Assembly (NCBI GenBank): GCA_023014365.1
Contig: JAEBUN010000060.1
Location: forward strand, 62,001 to 126,000
DNA from: Lepiota brunneoincarnata
Lineage: Eukaryota; Basidiomycota; Agaricomycetes; Agaricales; Agaricaceae
Direction of reading: 5' to 3'
DNA length: 64,000 bases
The notes beneath the pieces are model-generated. The model worked only from the letters and a program-made list of their open reading frames with translations. It was not told the origin of the DNA and searched no databases. The translations under genes were made by a program, and so were the position numbers. This document shows positions 9,777-20,389 of this stretch, piece by piece; within the stretch, counting starts at the first letter, position 1, and the number at the start of each line of letters is the position of its first letter.

Positions 9777-10373
9777 GCACTTGTCAGCACCATCTGTGGC
9801 CACAGAGTAGATGCAGAGGTGACCACTGCTAATGTTGGTGACCTGTTTAAGGCTGCGGCCACCATGACCAATCATGTAACCACCCATGTTGTCAGTGATG
9901 ACAAGGGTGGTCTAATAGCGATCAGCCTGATCATCCTGTGGGTAATGGGCCAAAAGTGGGAGGGCAGTAGAGGTGCCTTTTACTGCAGGGCAAGTGGGGT
10001 CCGGGCAGTTTGGAGTGCATGGGATGCCCACAGAGATCCACAAGCAATCCTTCTGGGTAGTGGCCATCTGAATGATGGCTGGGGAGGGGCCAGCAGCAGC
10101 CATTGAGGTACAATCCTTGAGGGTGCACAAGCAAGATGAGAGTGAACCAATCAAGTGGTTAAGCTTGCTGATCCAGGCCAGTAAGGCCTGAGTATCCTCA
10201 CCTGAACATGAGGGTCCTGCTGAAGCAGGGGCTGTTGTCAGTGGGGCAGGCACAGTAGCTTTCCGCTTGCCTGAGGACTTGCAGTGGGGCATACTAGTGG
10301 TAGAGCTGTAGAAACAGGGTAGATGGGGTGCAGAGGGCTAGGGTGGCAAGTCTGTGTAGAGATCCAAATATTC

Positions 10374-10490
10374 TGTTAGGGAAGGATATAGTACCAGAAC
10401 CAAGTTGATATTCAGATGGTGATTGCAATTGACATCTGCACTATTTTAAGTACATAGTAGTTTGTGCACAGACCAGGTAGCAAATACTAC
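10374..10490 (-). repeat. 5' LTR of the B element, first part
   Basis: Left part of B LTR copy 5, interrupted after GCAAATACTAC by element A. The rest is at 33123-33340. Confidence 0.85.
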
Positions 10491-10781
10491 TGTAGGGACA
10501 CCCTCTCGGCTACATGAGGACATCGCGATTATCTAGTGTATAGTGGTAATTCGGCTTGCTCATTAATTATTCTTATCTTACACATAATTCCTTTCACCTT
10601 CACACTCATTTTTACATAGAAAACTTGCTTGTTTACGCTCTCAGTCTCTCATTTACATACCATAGCACTCCTTTTATTCCCAATTTTTGTAGAAACATGG
10701 ACATGTAGAACCTTTAAAATACATGCCACATAGTTACCAAATAGATGTCTTTTACCCCTGAGAACTCAAAGCAGCCTTACA
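10491..10781 (+). repeat. 5' LTR of element A
   Basis: Aligns end to end with 32832-33122. Differences are mostly C/T or G/A. Confidence 0.9.
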
Positions 10782-10783
10782 CT

Positions 10784-10801
10784 TGGAGCCCACCGCGAGG
10801 G
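10784..10801 (+). other. Candidate tRNA primer-binding site of element A
   Basis: TGGAGCCCACCGCGAGGG begins 2 nt after the LTR. TGG would pair with the CCA end of a tRNA; the tRNA is not identified. Unlike T and C, I see no matching segment in the LTR for self-priming. Confidence 0.55.
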
Positions 10802-11058
10802 GTGGCTAGCTCATAACCACACTCCTTCTCTATCCCTACGATCCTTACAACACGGCAGACCAACCAAGAGTCCAGACACGGTCACAGTTGAGGCTTCCAT
10901 CCCAGCAAAGTCAGTCTTCCAAGAGCGTGAAGCATCGACGACCATCAGGAGCAGGACCTACAGTGACCACATCATTGTCAGACCAAGAGACATTACGAGG
11001 CCACACATGAAAGGCCTTACTCCTCACCTCAACACCACCAGTAACACCAACCCCTCAA

Positions 11059-12250
11059 ATGGCCTCAGTATCAACTCCAGGAGGTATGACGGCCATGCCA
11101 GCCCCAGGAACCAAGCGTGCACCAGAGTTCAACCCCAAACATCCTGAGGAGTTGAAGGAGTTCTTCAAGGAGTTTGAACAGCAGGCGAGAGCATGTGGGT
11201 TGGATAAAGTGGAGAAAGCAAAGATGGTGGTGAAGTATACAGATACCAAGATGAAACAGTTCTGGAAGAGTCTTGAAGGGTATGAACAGGATTACAGAAT
11301 ACTAAAGAAAGAGATTTTAGAGTCATACTCAAAGCCATCCCTTGGAGGGAAATATTCGGTCAATCACTTACTCAGGTTCATTGAGGCAGCGGCAGACAAG
11401 GATATTGAGGATGAAGATGACCTAAACAAGTATTATCGTAAGCTCTGGCCTATGGTGTCTGACCTTATCAACTTCAAAAAGATTACCATGGATGAAGGCG
11501 ATTGCTACTTTTGGAAAGGACTTTCCCTCAGCACTTGACGCACCATCCAGGATCAACTTGAAAAGGAGGACAGTAACCTGGACTGCTTGCAGATCCCCAA
11601 AATCAAGAAAGTACTGAAGGCAGGGAGATTTGTGTTTTCAAAGGAAGCAGTAGATGAAGAAGAGTTATGGGAACGAAGGATGAGGAAGAGTTTGAAGAAA
11701 CAAGGGAAGGGAAAGAGTTTGAAGAAATGAGGGAAGAAAAAGAAGAGACAAGAACAGAGTAGTAGTGAGGAGTCAGAGGAGTTATCTGTTGAGATGACAG
11801 ATGAAGAGTCCAGTGAGGAAGAGGGACAACAATGATATAGGCAAAAGGCTGGAAAAACAAAGAAGGAGGTGAGAACAAGAAAGGTAAAGGTTGAAGAGGA
11901 AAAGGAAAAGAAGAAGGGAGGAGTGATGGACGAGGTTGGAGAACTCACAAGGAAACTACATGGGCTAGAGGTAACCAATGCAACATACATGGCAACTTAT
12001 GCCCAGCTAGTTTTGGTAGCCCCAACTGTCGCTGAACACATTTCACCACCAGCACGATGGATACCAACAGCATCAACAACAGCCTTCATGTGAAATCAGC
12101 CAGGATGTGGGGCACCCATGACACCCCAGAACTACGCATGCCTCATGTGTAAAGATCCCTCACATAGGCTTCGAGCATGCCCCATCACAGCTGAGTATGT
12201 TTGAGCAGGTCAATTACTTATCCTAGCTGGAGGGTACCATGTGCATGGAG
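11059..12250 (+). pseudogene. Element A gag with zinc knuckle
   Basis: ATG at 11059. The first open stretch (159 codons) has the Gypsy gag core, for example ELKEFFKEFEQQARACGLD and FWKSLEGYEQDYRILKKEIL. After a TGA at 11536-11538, probably a former CGA, and a few more stops, the same protein continues with a highly charged Lys/Glu stretch (11640-11935) and a knuckle CLMCKDPSHRLRACP near 12139-12183 (C-x2-C-x4-H-x4-C). It packages the element RNA. The antisense copy at 60749-61615 has the same domain order, which supports the reading. Confidence 0.8.
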
Positions 12251-12266
12251 ATGGCTTGCATATTGA

Positions 12267-13373
12267 ATGACATCCAGGAGGGTTCAAAGGAGCTATAGAT
12301 CAGAAGTGGGGGGACCACTATGGGCAACCCCCAGTGCAAGTATAACACCACTGGTACCAGCCCCAACCCTTTCATCCATACCACTTACCTTGTATGTTTC
12401 AGCACAAGAGATGGAGACTGGAGAAGAAGGATTTGTGTGGGGAGCAATAGTCAAGTTGGAGGAGTTGGGAAATGAGAAGAAGTCAGAAGTGGAAGGGATG
12501 GTGACGATGAGAGCACAAGAGAAGAGAGAAGCTGGGAAGAGTAGTGAAGAGTCAGCAGAGACTAGGGAAGAAGGACGAAAGGAGGAAGTAGCCAAGACAC
12601 ACCCAGCATACAAACTCAAGTTGAAAATCTCAAGCACATCAATAATGCAAGGGATCTATGAACGCATACTTGAAGCTGAAGTCCCTAAAGTCACCATAAA
12701 GGAGTTACTATCGATCAGTGGGGACCTTTGCAAACTCATGATTGACAACACACGTACACAGAAAGCTCCAATGATGGGAGCTGTTGTAGCAGCAGTACCT
12801 GGGATGTCGCTCGAGTTTACAACACCACTTCAAGAGGTGGAAGTGACAGTGAAAGGGACAGAGGGAAAGGGAGCAGTTGAGATGGGACTGTTGGACAAAG
12901 GGTCAGAGATTGTATTGGTGAGACAGGATTTATGTAATGAGTTGGGGATAAAGGTGAATAGGGTGAGGAGGATGGTGATGCAGACAGCAAATGGTGGGAA
13001 GGAGAACCTAGAGGGTTGTGTCAAGTGGTTGGAAATCATGGTAGGAGGTTTGAAGACATTTGCACATGCATTTGTTGTGAAAACAGCACCATATCAGTTG
13101 TTGTTGGGAAGGCCTTGGCAACGAGGAGTGAGGTTGGGGAAAGTAGAGCAGGAGGATGGTAATGTTGAGGTAGTGGTGACAGACCCAGTGGGGAAGGAAA
13201 GAAAGGTGGTGGTGCCAATGAGAGAGAGAGTGGAGGAGAAGACAAGGAAAGGATTGGTAGTGATGAGGGGAATAGAGGATGAAGGAGTATGGAGGATCTG
13301 TGGAGGAGACAACATGTTAACAGAGGCAACCTCTCATCGACTTTCACTTACAACATTGAGGCCCACTGCCTAG
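12267..13373 (+). pseudogene. Element A protease region
   Basis: An uninterrupted 368-codon frame. Residues about 40-125 are charged linker; about 215 onwards shows the retropepsin fold: VEMGLLDKGSEIVLVRQDLC, with the active-site triad as Asp-Lys-Gly instead of Asp-Thr/Ser-Gly, and later QLLLGRPW, the C-terminal hydrophobic-Gly motif. The antisense copy has LLDEGLEIVVM at the same place. It cuts the gag-pol polyprotein in active elements. The frame ends just before the RT N-terminus, which continues in another frame from 13289. Confidence 0.75.
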
Positions 13374-14547
13374 CTTACAAAAAGGTCGCCAACAAAGTCC
13401 AACCAGTACCAGTGACAATGCCTAGTGACTACCAAATTATCAGAAAGGTACCTGAAGACCCCCTATTGACCTTACCTGTGTTACCAGTCCTTCCACCTCC
13501 ATTTCAGCCAGGAATACACCTTACGCAGGACAGGATGGACAAGCTAGGGATATTTTTGAATGACTTCTTGTGGCCAGAGGAAAAGAAACTGGTGGCGCAG
13601 ATACTGTTGAACAATGAGTTGGGCCTAGCATGGGACAAGACAGAAAAAGGCTGATTTCATGAGGACTACTTCACTCCTGTCAAAATTCCAGTCATCGAAC
13701 ATATCCCATGGACTAGGAAATCCTTACCCATTCCCCCTGGGCTTTGCGAAAAAGTAATTGGGCTTATCAAACAAAAGATCGAGACTGGGGTATACAAGCC
13801 ATCATACAGCTCCTACAGGCATCAGTGGTTTACTGTGGCAAAGAAGGATGGCAACATACAGATTGTGCATAACTTGACACCCCTCAACGTGATCACAATT
13901 CGAGACTCCCAAAGCCCCCCTCTGATATATCTCTACGTGGAGCAATGTGCAGCACAAGGCATCTACTCAGGACTAGATATCTTTGTGGGGTATGACCACT
14001 GAACCCTGGCAGAGCCTTTTCAAGACTTTACCACCTTCAATACGCCTCTAGGAACAATGAGGCTAACAGCACTACCCCAAGGATGGACAGGCTCAGTTGG
14101 GATCTTTCACAATGACATTGCTTTCCTCTTGAAGGAGGAAACAGAGACAGCCCCAAATTTTCTAGATGACATTACTCTATTAGGCCCAAAAACACGTTAT
14201 GAAAAACTAGATGGCACTTACAAAGTCCTAGTGGAGAACCCAGGCATTCAACGATTCTTGTGGGAACATGCGATTGACCTAAATTGGGTACTGCACAGAC
14301 TCAAACATGCAGGAGTGACAGTATCAGCAAAGAAACTCCAGCTGTGCTTACCAGAAATTGTGGTGGTGGGGAGACTGTGTACGTATGAAGGGCAGAGAAC
14401 AGATGAGGTAATGGTGGAGGGGGTGTTGAGGTGGCCAGAGTGCAGGAATGTGTCAGAAGTACAAGGATTTCTGGGGATGGCAGGAACAGTCAGGAATTGG
14501 ATCAAGTCATTTGTGGAGATATGTGAACCACTCACCAAGTTAACGTG
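13289..14547 (+). pseudogene. Element A reverse transcriptase
   Basis: Starts in a frame overlapping the protease tail. RT blocks in order: QWFTVAKKDGNIQIVHNLTP near 13827-13886, GTMRLTALPQGWTGSVGIFH near 14052, the catalytic PNFLDDITLLGPKTRYE near 14153-14206 (F-x-D-D instead of the usual Y-x-D-D) and VGRLCTYEGQRTDEVMVEGV. TGA stops at 13652-13654 (Arg expected) and 14000-14002. The last part reads VQGFLGMAGTVRNWIKSF, the conserved end of Gypsy RTs. The region from RFHEDYFTPV to IETGVYKPSYS precedes the palm. The polymerase would copy the RNA genome. Inactive. Confidence 0.85.
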
Positions 14548-14587
14548 AGGAAAACGAGAGGAGTTTAGATGGGAGGAGGAACATAAA

Positions 14588-15360
14588 GTGGCAATGGAGG
14601 AAATAAAGCAGAAGGTTGTGACATGCAAGGCAATCAGGCCAATCGACCATACCTTACCCTTCAACATCATTTTGGCTGTGGACACCTCCCTAATCGCAGT
14701 TGGATACATCCTAGGTCAGATGGATTACACAGGGAAACGATGGCCAGCTTTTTTTGGATCTATTGCCTGGTATGAGAAGGTATCTCACTACTCCCAAGCT
14801 AAGCTGGAGCTGTATGGACTTTTTTGGGCCTTGAACACATGCAAACTGTGGCTGGTGGGTGCAAAACAATTAGTGGTGGAGGTCAACACGAAATACATCA
14901 AAGGAATGATCAACAAACCAGATGTACACCCAAACATGGCCATAAATCAATGGATCTCAGCTATCTTGATGTTCAACTTCAAACTAGTGCATGTTCCAGG
15001 GAAGAAACACCAAGGACCAGATGGATTGTCAAGACGAAGGAGAGGAGAGGAGAGCAAGGAGGAGGACTTTGGAGAAGAAGAAGCTGAAGCATGGGTGGAT
15101 GACAAGGTGTTGGGGTGTGGGACATGGGTAGTGGGAGGTTTTGAAGAGAGGGGAGGAGAGGTGACTGTCTTGGAGACCAGAAGTGAGCCAAGCAACAGCC
15201 CAGAAAGCCCAGAGGAAAGGAAGAAGACAGACAAGCTAGCACCCCATGATGATGAGGCAAGAAAAAGAGACCTAGAGTTGGAGGAAATTAGGAGGTTCCT
15301 AATGTCACTAGAGCTGCCAGAGGGACTCACCAAAAAGGCCAAGAAAAGGTTTCTCAAATG
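14588..15360 (+). pseudogene. Element A RNase H and connection region
   Basis: 257-codon open frame. The RNase H core is visible: NIILAVDTSLIAVGYILGQ (first Asp), SQAKLELYGLFWALN (Glu), and KQLVVEVNTKYIKGM (Asp position read as Asn in this copy). FNFKLVHVPGKKHQGPDGLS closes the domain, as in other Gypsy elements. After that comes an acidic linker (EESKEEDFGEEEAEAW). It degrades RNA in the RNA-DNA hybrid. Ends in a TGA before the integrase. Confidence 0.85.
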
Positions 15361-15838
15361 AGCAGGCAAGTTCTTCATGAACAACAAGAGGTTGTGCAGG
15401 AAGGAGTATGGTGGGAGACACCAGGTGGTGGTGATGGGAAAATCACAACACCATTGATTGCTTACCCAAACACATGACAACTTAGGACACAAAGGGTTCT
15501 ATGCCACTTGATGCACTCTTGCAGACTGGTTCTAGTGGCCCTCACTCGAAAATGACATCCGCTGGTTCATTAAAACATGCCATCCATGCCAGATCCAATC
15601 CATGGAACAGGTAGTCTTGCCACCAACGATCCAGACCCCAGCCCCCCTCTTCCAGAAAGCCTACATTGAATTTATGCACATGCCACCATCTCACAGGTGA
15701 AAATACATTGTTCAAGCTTGCTGCAGCCTTACTGGATGGCCAGAATGGAGAGCCCTCACTAGAGAGACTGGCAGGACACTGGGAGCCTTCATTTTCGAAG
15801 AAATCTTGTGCAGATGGGGAGGACTTGAGGAAATAGTC

Positions 15839-16488
15839 TGTCATATCCATGCCAAACCCAGAGCTTAACCATTATACTTTGGCTTCTCGACTCCACGTAC
15901 ACTCCACATAACAACCCTCTGCCCTCCAACTCAGCCCCGACTCATTCCGACCGCAACCCACTGCCCCGATCATGCAACCACCTCCACACATGCCATGGTC
16001 ACCTGACCCTCGCTGTCTCTATTTCCCAGTCTCCATTTCCTGTCCATAGTCAAGATACGTTACCAGTCTCCATACCCGTACTGGTCTCCATTTCATTTGT
16101 AATCCGTTTGTAACCATATGGGTCTCCGCTTCGCTCCATCCATAGTCAGTACAAGTCATAGTTTGTAGGACCAGAAGTATATATACCGTAGGTACTTGGC
16201 TTGTACTCCTCAGTCTGATAATCAAATCGAGCAGCGGACCAGCTCCCTGTTCCATATCCTCCTCTCTCTCTGCCTTGCTCTGCTTCGGCCCCAACCTCCT
16301 GAAATATGGACTCAGACAGTAGGAGGGCACAGCACATAAGCTGAGGCCGCAAGTCCAACCCCCCGCCCGAAGTACTCCGCCTCAGTTCCGAAGTCTATGT
16401 ACTGACTTTGCCCCGTCCCCCAGTTACCTTATATCAAGGATACCACCCCAACCCTCCGCTTCGGTCCCGATCCACACTGGCTCTAACA
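15839..16488 (+). repeat. 5' LTR of element T
   Basis: Same length as the 3' LTR (650 bp). The differences I noticed are C/T or G/A, many at CpG. Confidence 0.95.
16178..16222 (+). promoter_or_regulatory. Element T TATA box and self-primer segment
   Basis: TATATATA at 16178-16185. AGTCTGATAAT at 16212-16222, about 34 nt downstream, would be the 5' end of the transcript and is the exact reverse complement of the segment just after the LTR (16491-16501). Confidence 0.65.
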
Positions 16489-16490
16489 GT

Positions 16491-16501
16491 ATTATCAGAC
16501 T
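16491..16501 (+). other. Element T self-priming primer-binding site
   Basis: ATTATCAGACT, 2 nt after the 5' LTR, complementary over 11 nt to LTR bases 16212-16222. In Tf1 the first 11 nt of the RNA pair with such a site and are cut to make the primer. Confidence 0.7.
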
Positions 16502-16543
16502 CACACTCCTCCTGTCCATCACATTTTCTGATCCCTTCTAACC

Positions 16544-17891
16544 ATGGTCTCTCAAACAGTCACCTGTACCCGCACTCTCGTGTCCCCAGCTGTTTGCCGT
16601 AGTAGACGTGTCGCTCGACAACCCCTTTCCGAAGAACTGCAACCCAACTCCCCGAGGGCTCCTCGCTCTCGTCTACAATTGGTCACACCATTGACTCCCA
16701 ACCACTTCTCTGAAGATATCCAACCTTTGTTATTTCGGACTCCTGACGGTCCCAACTAAGGGCCCCAACCCCAATCCTGATCCCAGTGACCCTGGTGATC
16801 CTGACAACAATCCTGACAATGGGGACGGGCCCCCAGATGACAACAAACCATCAGACAACGGTGACAACAACAACATCCCACCTGGCAACACCCGAGACAA
16901 CCATGATAGACTCATACTCCGAGTTTTCCAATGCATAGCCGATCAAATGGACGGCTGTGGGAACTCTCAAGCCCCACAGCCTCCTCAATCTCCCTGTACC
17001 AAAGCTTGCGAACCTGACATCTTTACAGGTTCCGACCCTGCCAAACTCAAACCCTTCCTCTTCCAATGTTGGCTCTACTTCTGTACTAACCCAGCCCAGT
17101 TCGCTATCCCCGCCACCAAGGTCAACTTCGCGTTGACATACCTCACAGGCGTGGCACAGCAACACTTCAAAATTGGCCTCGACGAGGCCGACAACCACAG
17201 AATAATACACGACTGGATCAAGGACTGGGACCAGTTCACCCTGGAACTGCAGACCAATTTTGGTCCCGCGGATCCAACCAGAGAAGCTGCTGAGCAGCTC
17301 AACTCCCTCTGAATGCGCTACAATGAGAAGATCACCATCTACAATGTTGACTTTCTCCGCCTAGCTGGCCAACTCTGCTGGGGTGACAAAGTATTTTGTC
17401 ACCGCTACTACAAAGGCCTCCCCGACCGCATCCAGGCCATCCTGTCCAACCGGCCCGACGGCAAACCCGACACCTTCATTGAAATGCGGGCAGCAGCAAT
17501 GAAGATCGATGCCCACTATTGGGAACACCAATGTGAGAAGGCCCGTGCCAAAGCCACTTCAGACCCGACCGCCTCTAGGAAACCTGGAGGCAATCCATTC
17601 CCATCCACCTCATCCAACACCCAACCTGCCGCCAAGCCTGCCAACAGTAATAACAAAGGCAGCACCCCCAACAACAACTTCAAGGGCAATCCGTCCAACC
17701 CGTCTGCCAGTCAGGAGTCAGCCCCGCCCAAGTCCAACCTTACTAGTAAACTTGGTAAGGATGGTAAATTAACCCCCGAGGAACGTCAACGACGTTTCGA
17801 CAATAACCTCTGCCTTGTCTGCACAGATCCCAATCACAGGGCTGCCAACTGCGACAAGAAGAAATTCCCTGATGCCAAGGCTAAAGGCTGA
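16544..17891 (+). pseudogene. Element T gag with zinc knuckle
   Basis: The likely start is the ATG at 16544 (71 codons, then a frameshift near 16757). The frame from 16947 carries the Retrotrans_gag core (FTGSDPAKLKPFLFQCWLYF, then VAQQHFKIGL), a TGA at 17310-17312 followed directly by MRYNEKI (CGA to TGA likely), DKVFCHRYYKGLPDRIQ, a Pro/Asn/Ser-rich linker and a knuckle CLVCTDPNHRAANC near 17810-17851. It forms the particle and binds RNA. The pol frame is open from before the gag stop in the -1 frame, but I see no clear slippery site here. Confidence 0.85.
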
Positions 17892-18022
17892 CAGGCTCAG
17901 CTTCCCAAGACAGACGCACTGACTCTCCCAAGCTCGGAAAAATAGTCGGCAGTCCTCAGGCCTCTGCACAGACTGAGGATCGCATTGAACTCTGCTGTGC
18001 TCCAGAGAGTTTCCATCTCAAT

Positions 18023-18436
18023 GTGTCCACTCTTTCTGACCCAAACTCTTTTCACATTACATTAACTTCTCCTTTAGCTACTTCTTTATCTTCTGTTTCC
18101 GCTTCCGTACTCTCCACTTTGGACCCGATTTCTACAACGGACAATGTAGTTAGTTCTGATTTCTCTTCTCTTTCTCCTTTCAAAGCTCTTGTTGATAGTG
18201 GTTCTACTCACTGTTTTGTGGACTCATCTTTTGTTCATTCTCATAGTATTCCAACCTCGTCCATCCCGGCTATTGAACTTCGGTTATTTGACGGGACCTC
18301 AAATGCCTACATTACAGAGCTTGCGCAACTGCCTGTATCTTTCCCCTCTGGTGAATCTATCATTTTGGACACTTATGTCACCCAGCTCGACTCTTCCTGT
18401 TCTGTGGTCTTAGGACACAACTGGCTCACCCACTAA
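18023..18436 (+). pseudogene. Element T aspartic protease
   Basis: The frame is open from before 17891; the first ATG is at 18023. The retropepsin active site is canonical: FKALVDSGSTHCFVDSSF (Asp-Ser-Gly). The domain ends with CSVVLGHNWLTH, the hydrophobic-Gly motif, followed by a TAA where Tyr or similar is expected. It releases gag and pol products. Confidence 0.85.
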
Positions 18437-18442
18437 AATCTG

Positions 18443-20380
18443 TTGATTGACTGGGCTTTGGGCAGTATTACTTTCCAGCCATCCCTACTCGAGAATCCTG
18501 CTTCCGTCTCTATCTGTGTTGCACCCGCATCGGCCCTGCCTATGGCCACCCCTGACACGCCTGACCTAGGTTCACCACTCCTGTCCGGGACCTCGTCCCA
18601 ATCTGTCCCCCTTGTGAAACCGCACATATCCCTGATAAATGCTCCTGCCTTTATCCACGCTGCCAAGCTCCCTGGCTCCCAACAATTCCAAATCAATCTC
18701 TCCACCGCCTCTGCATCGGCTGTGTCTTCTTCCATCTCTGAAGACCCAGCTGACCTCTCATCCATCCCCAAGGAATACCATGAGTTTGCCGATGTTTTCA
18801 GTAAATCACGTGCTGACACACTCACTCCACACCGCCCTTACGACCTCCAGATTAACCTAGAGGATGGCGGTCAGCCTCCGGTCGGTACCATTTACTCCCC
18901 TTCACAATCAGAGCTTGGAGCTCTACGTGATTTCATTGACGAACATTTATCTATTGGCTTCATTTGCCCCTCCACTTCTCCTCATGGAGCCCTGGTCCTC
19001 TTCGTCAAGAAAAAGGATGGCTCCCTCTGCTTATGTGTTGATTTTAGAGGTCTCAACCGTATTACCAAGAAGGACCACTACCCCCTTCCACTCATCTCCA
19101 ACCTCTTAGACTCCCCTCGCAAAGCCCGCATATATACCAAAATTGACCTCCGTCATGCCTACCATCTTGTCCGCATTACTGACAGTGATGAATGGAAGAC
19201 TGCCTTTTGGACCCACTACGGCTCCTTCGAATGGATGGTTATGCCTTTTGGCCTCACCAACGCCCCCACCACCTTCTAGCGGTTCATGAACGATATATTC
19301 AAGGACATGCTCAATGTCTGCGTTACTATCTACCTTGACGACATTCTGATATACTCCAACAATCATAGTATCCATCGTGACCAAGTCAAGGAGGTCCTCA
19401 AGCAGCTCCGACAACATGGTCTATACGCCTACCCCGACAAATGCCAGTTCCACTCTGACACAGTGGAATACCTCAGCTACATTCTTTCCCCCGACGGTCT
19501 CCAAATGGACCAATCTAAGGTCAAGACCATCCAGGAGTGGCCTGAACCTAAGAAAGTCAAGGACATCCAGTCCTTCTTAGGTTTCACTAATTTCTATCGT
19601 CGCTTCATTCACGGTTATTCCAACATTGTTGTTCCACTCACCTGCCTCACCCACAAAGATGTGAAATGGAATTTCACTGACAAATGCTGCGAAGCCTTTG
19701 GTTCCCTGAAGGAAGTATTCATATCTGCCCCTGTCCTCACTCCTTGGGCCCCCGATGCTCAGATCATTGTCGAGACCGACGCCTCCAACTACACCCTTGC
19801 GGCTATCCTCTCTATCATCACCGATGACAGGGAGGTTCACAGCGTTGCATTCCATTCCCGCACCTTTAACATGGCCGAACTTAATTATGACACTCACGAC
19901 AAGGAACTCCTGGCGATATTCGAGGCTTTTCGTATCTGGCGGCACTATCTTGAGGGTGCCCCTCCTACTATTGATGTAGTCACTGACCACAAAAACCTCA
20001 AATACTTCTGCACCACCGAAATCCTCACTCACCGTCAAGCTCATTGGTCTGAGTTCCTATCCCAATTCCACCTCATTATCCGGTTCCGACCCAGCCGCCT
20101 CGGCACCAAGCCTGACGCCCTAACTAGACGATGGGACATCTACCCTAAAGGGGGGAATAGCGACTATGCATCAGTCAACCTGCACAACTTCCGGCCTGTG
20201 TTCACTCATGAACAGCTCGCAGCCTCCATCCATGCCACCACTCTTTATGCCCCTTCCCTTCGCGCAGCTGTAGTCATGGATCTCAACCAACTACACCGCA
20301 ATATCCTCGCCGCTCTACCAGCGGATCCGACCACCTCCACCCACCTTGCCAGCCCAGAAGGCTGTTGGTCAGTCAATGAT
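18443..20380 (+). pseudogene. Element T reverse transcriptase and RNase H
   Basis: RT blocks: [20 protein letters not shown] near 18990, [15 protein letters not shown] near 19134, [10 protein letters not shown] then a TAG at 19277-19279 (Gln expected), and the catalytic TIYLDDILIYSNN with YLDD at 19331-19342. IQSFLGFTNFYRRFIHGYS marks the RT end. RNase H follows: IIVETDASNYTLAAILS, NYDTHDKELLAIFEAFRIW, VVTDHKNLKYF, GTKPDALTRRWDIYPK. All catalytic residues are intact; only the internal stop and those elsewhere disable it. Confidence 0.92.
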
Positions 20381-20389
20381 AAAGGTTTC

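Larger units (their letters stand above)
7035..10292 (-). pseudogene. KH-domain protein gene of the B element, split by E1 and a solo LTR
   Basis: The minus frame starts at an ATG at 10292, about 80 nt inside the 5' LTR, and runs to 9777, with one TAG at 9915-9917. With E1 (7917-9776) and one GCAC removed it continues in the same frame from 7916; with the C LTR (7362-7712) and one TSD copy removed it continues again to a TGA at 7035-7037. That makes about 345 codons with a single stop. N-terminal third: basic start, low complexity, a CTPNCPDPTCP cysteine motif. Middle: a type I KH fold, TLVITDNMGGYMIGHGGRSL with the GxxG loop as GHGG, then HVSIRGTEQQLGDALVVLGK. C-terminal third: Pro/Thr/Ser-rich. 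KH domains bind single-stranded RNA or DNA; binding of the element's own transcript is speculation. Frame continuity over two joins is strong evidence that this was a real protein. Confidence 0.75.

Noticed and set aside
10784..10801. Naming the tRNA that primes element A
   Set aside because: TGG start fits a tRNA site, but I cannot match it to a specific tRNA without a tRNA set from this organism.
11553..11990. Minus-strand Ser/Phe-rich frame opposite the element A gag
   Set aside because: Antisense of the Lys/Glu-rich gag linker; such antisense frames are expected.
14947..15492. 181-codon minus-strand frame opposite the element A RNase H linker
   Set aside because: A shadow of the plus-strand coding sequence: Ser/Leu/Pro-rich, no domain, and the plus strand has conserved RNase H motifs.
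16019..16358. Minus-strand frames in the T LTRs (16019-16330 and 22044-22298)
   Set aside because: Present in both LTRs only because the LTRs are nearly identical; no domain and no conservation test possible within one element.
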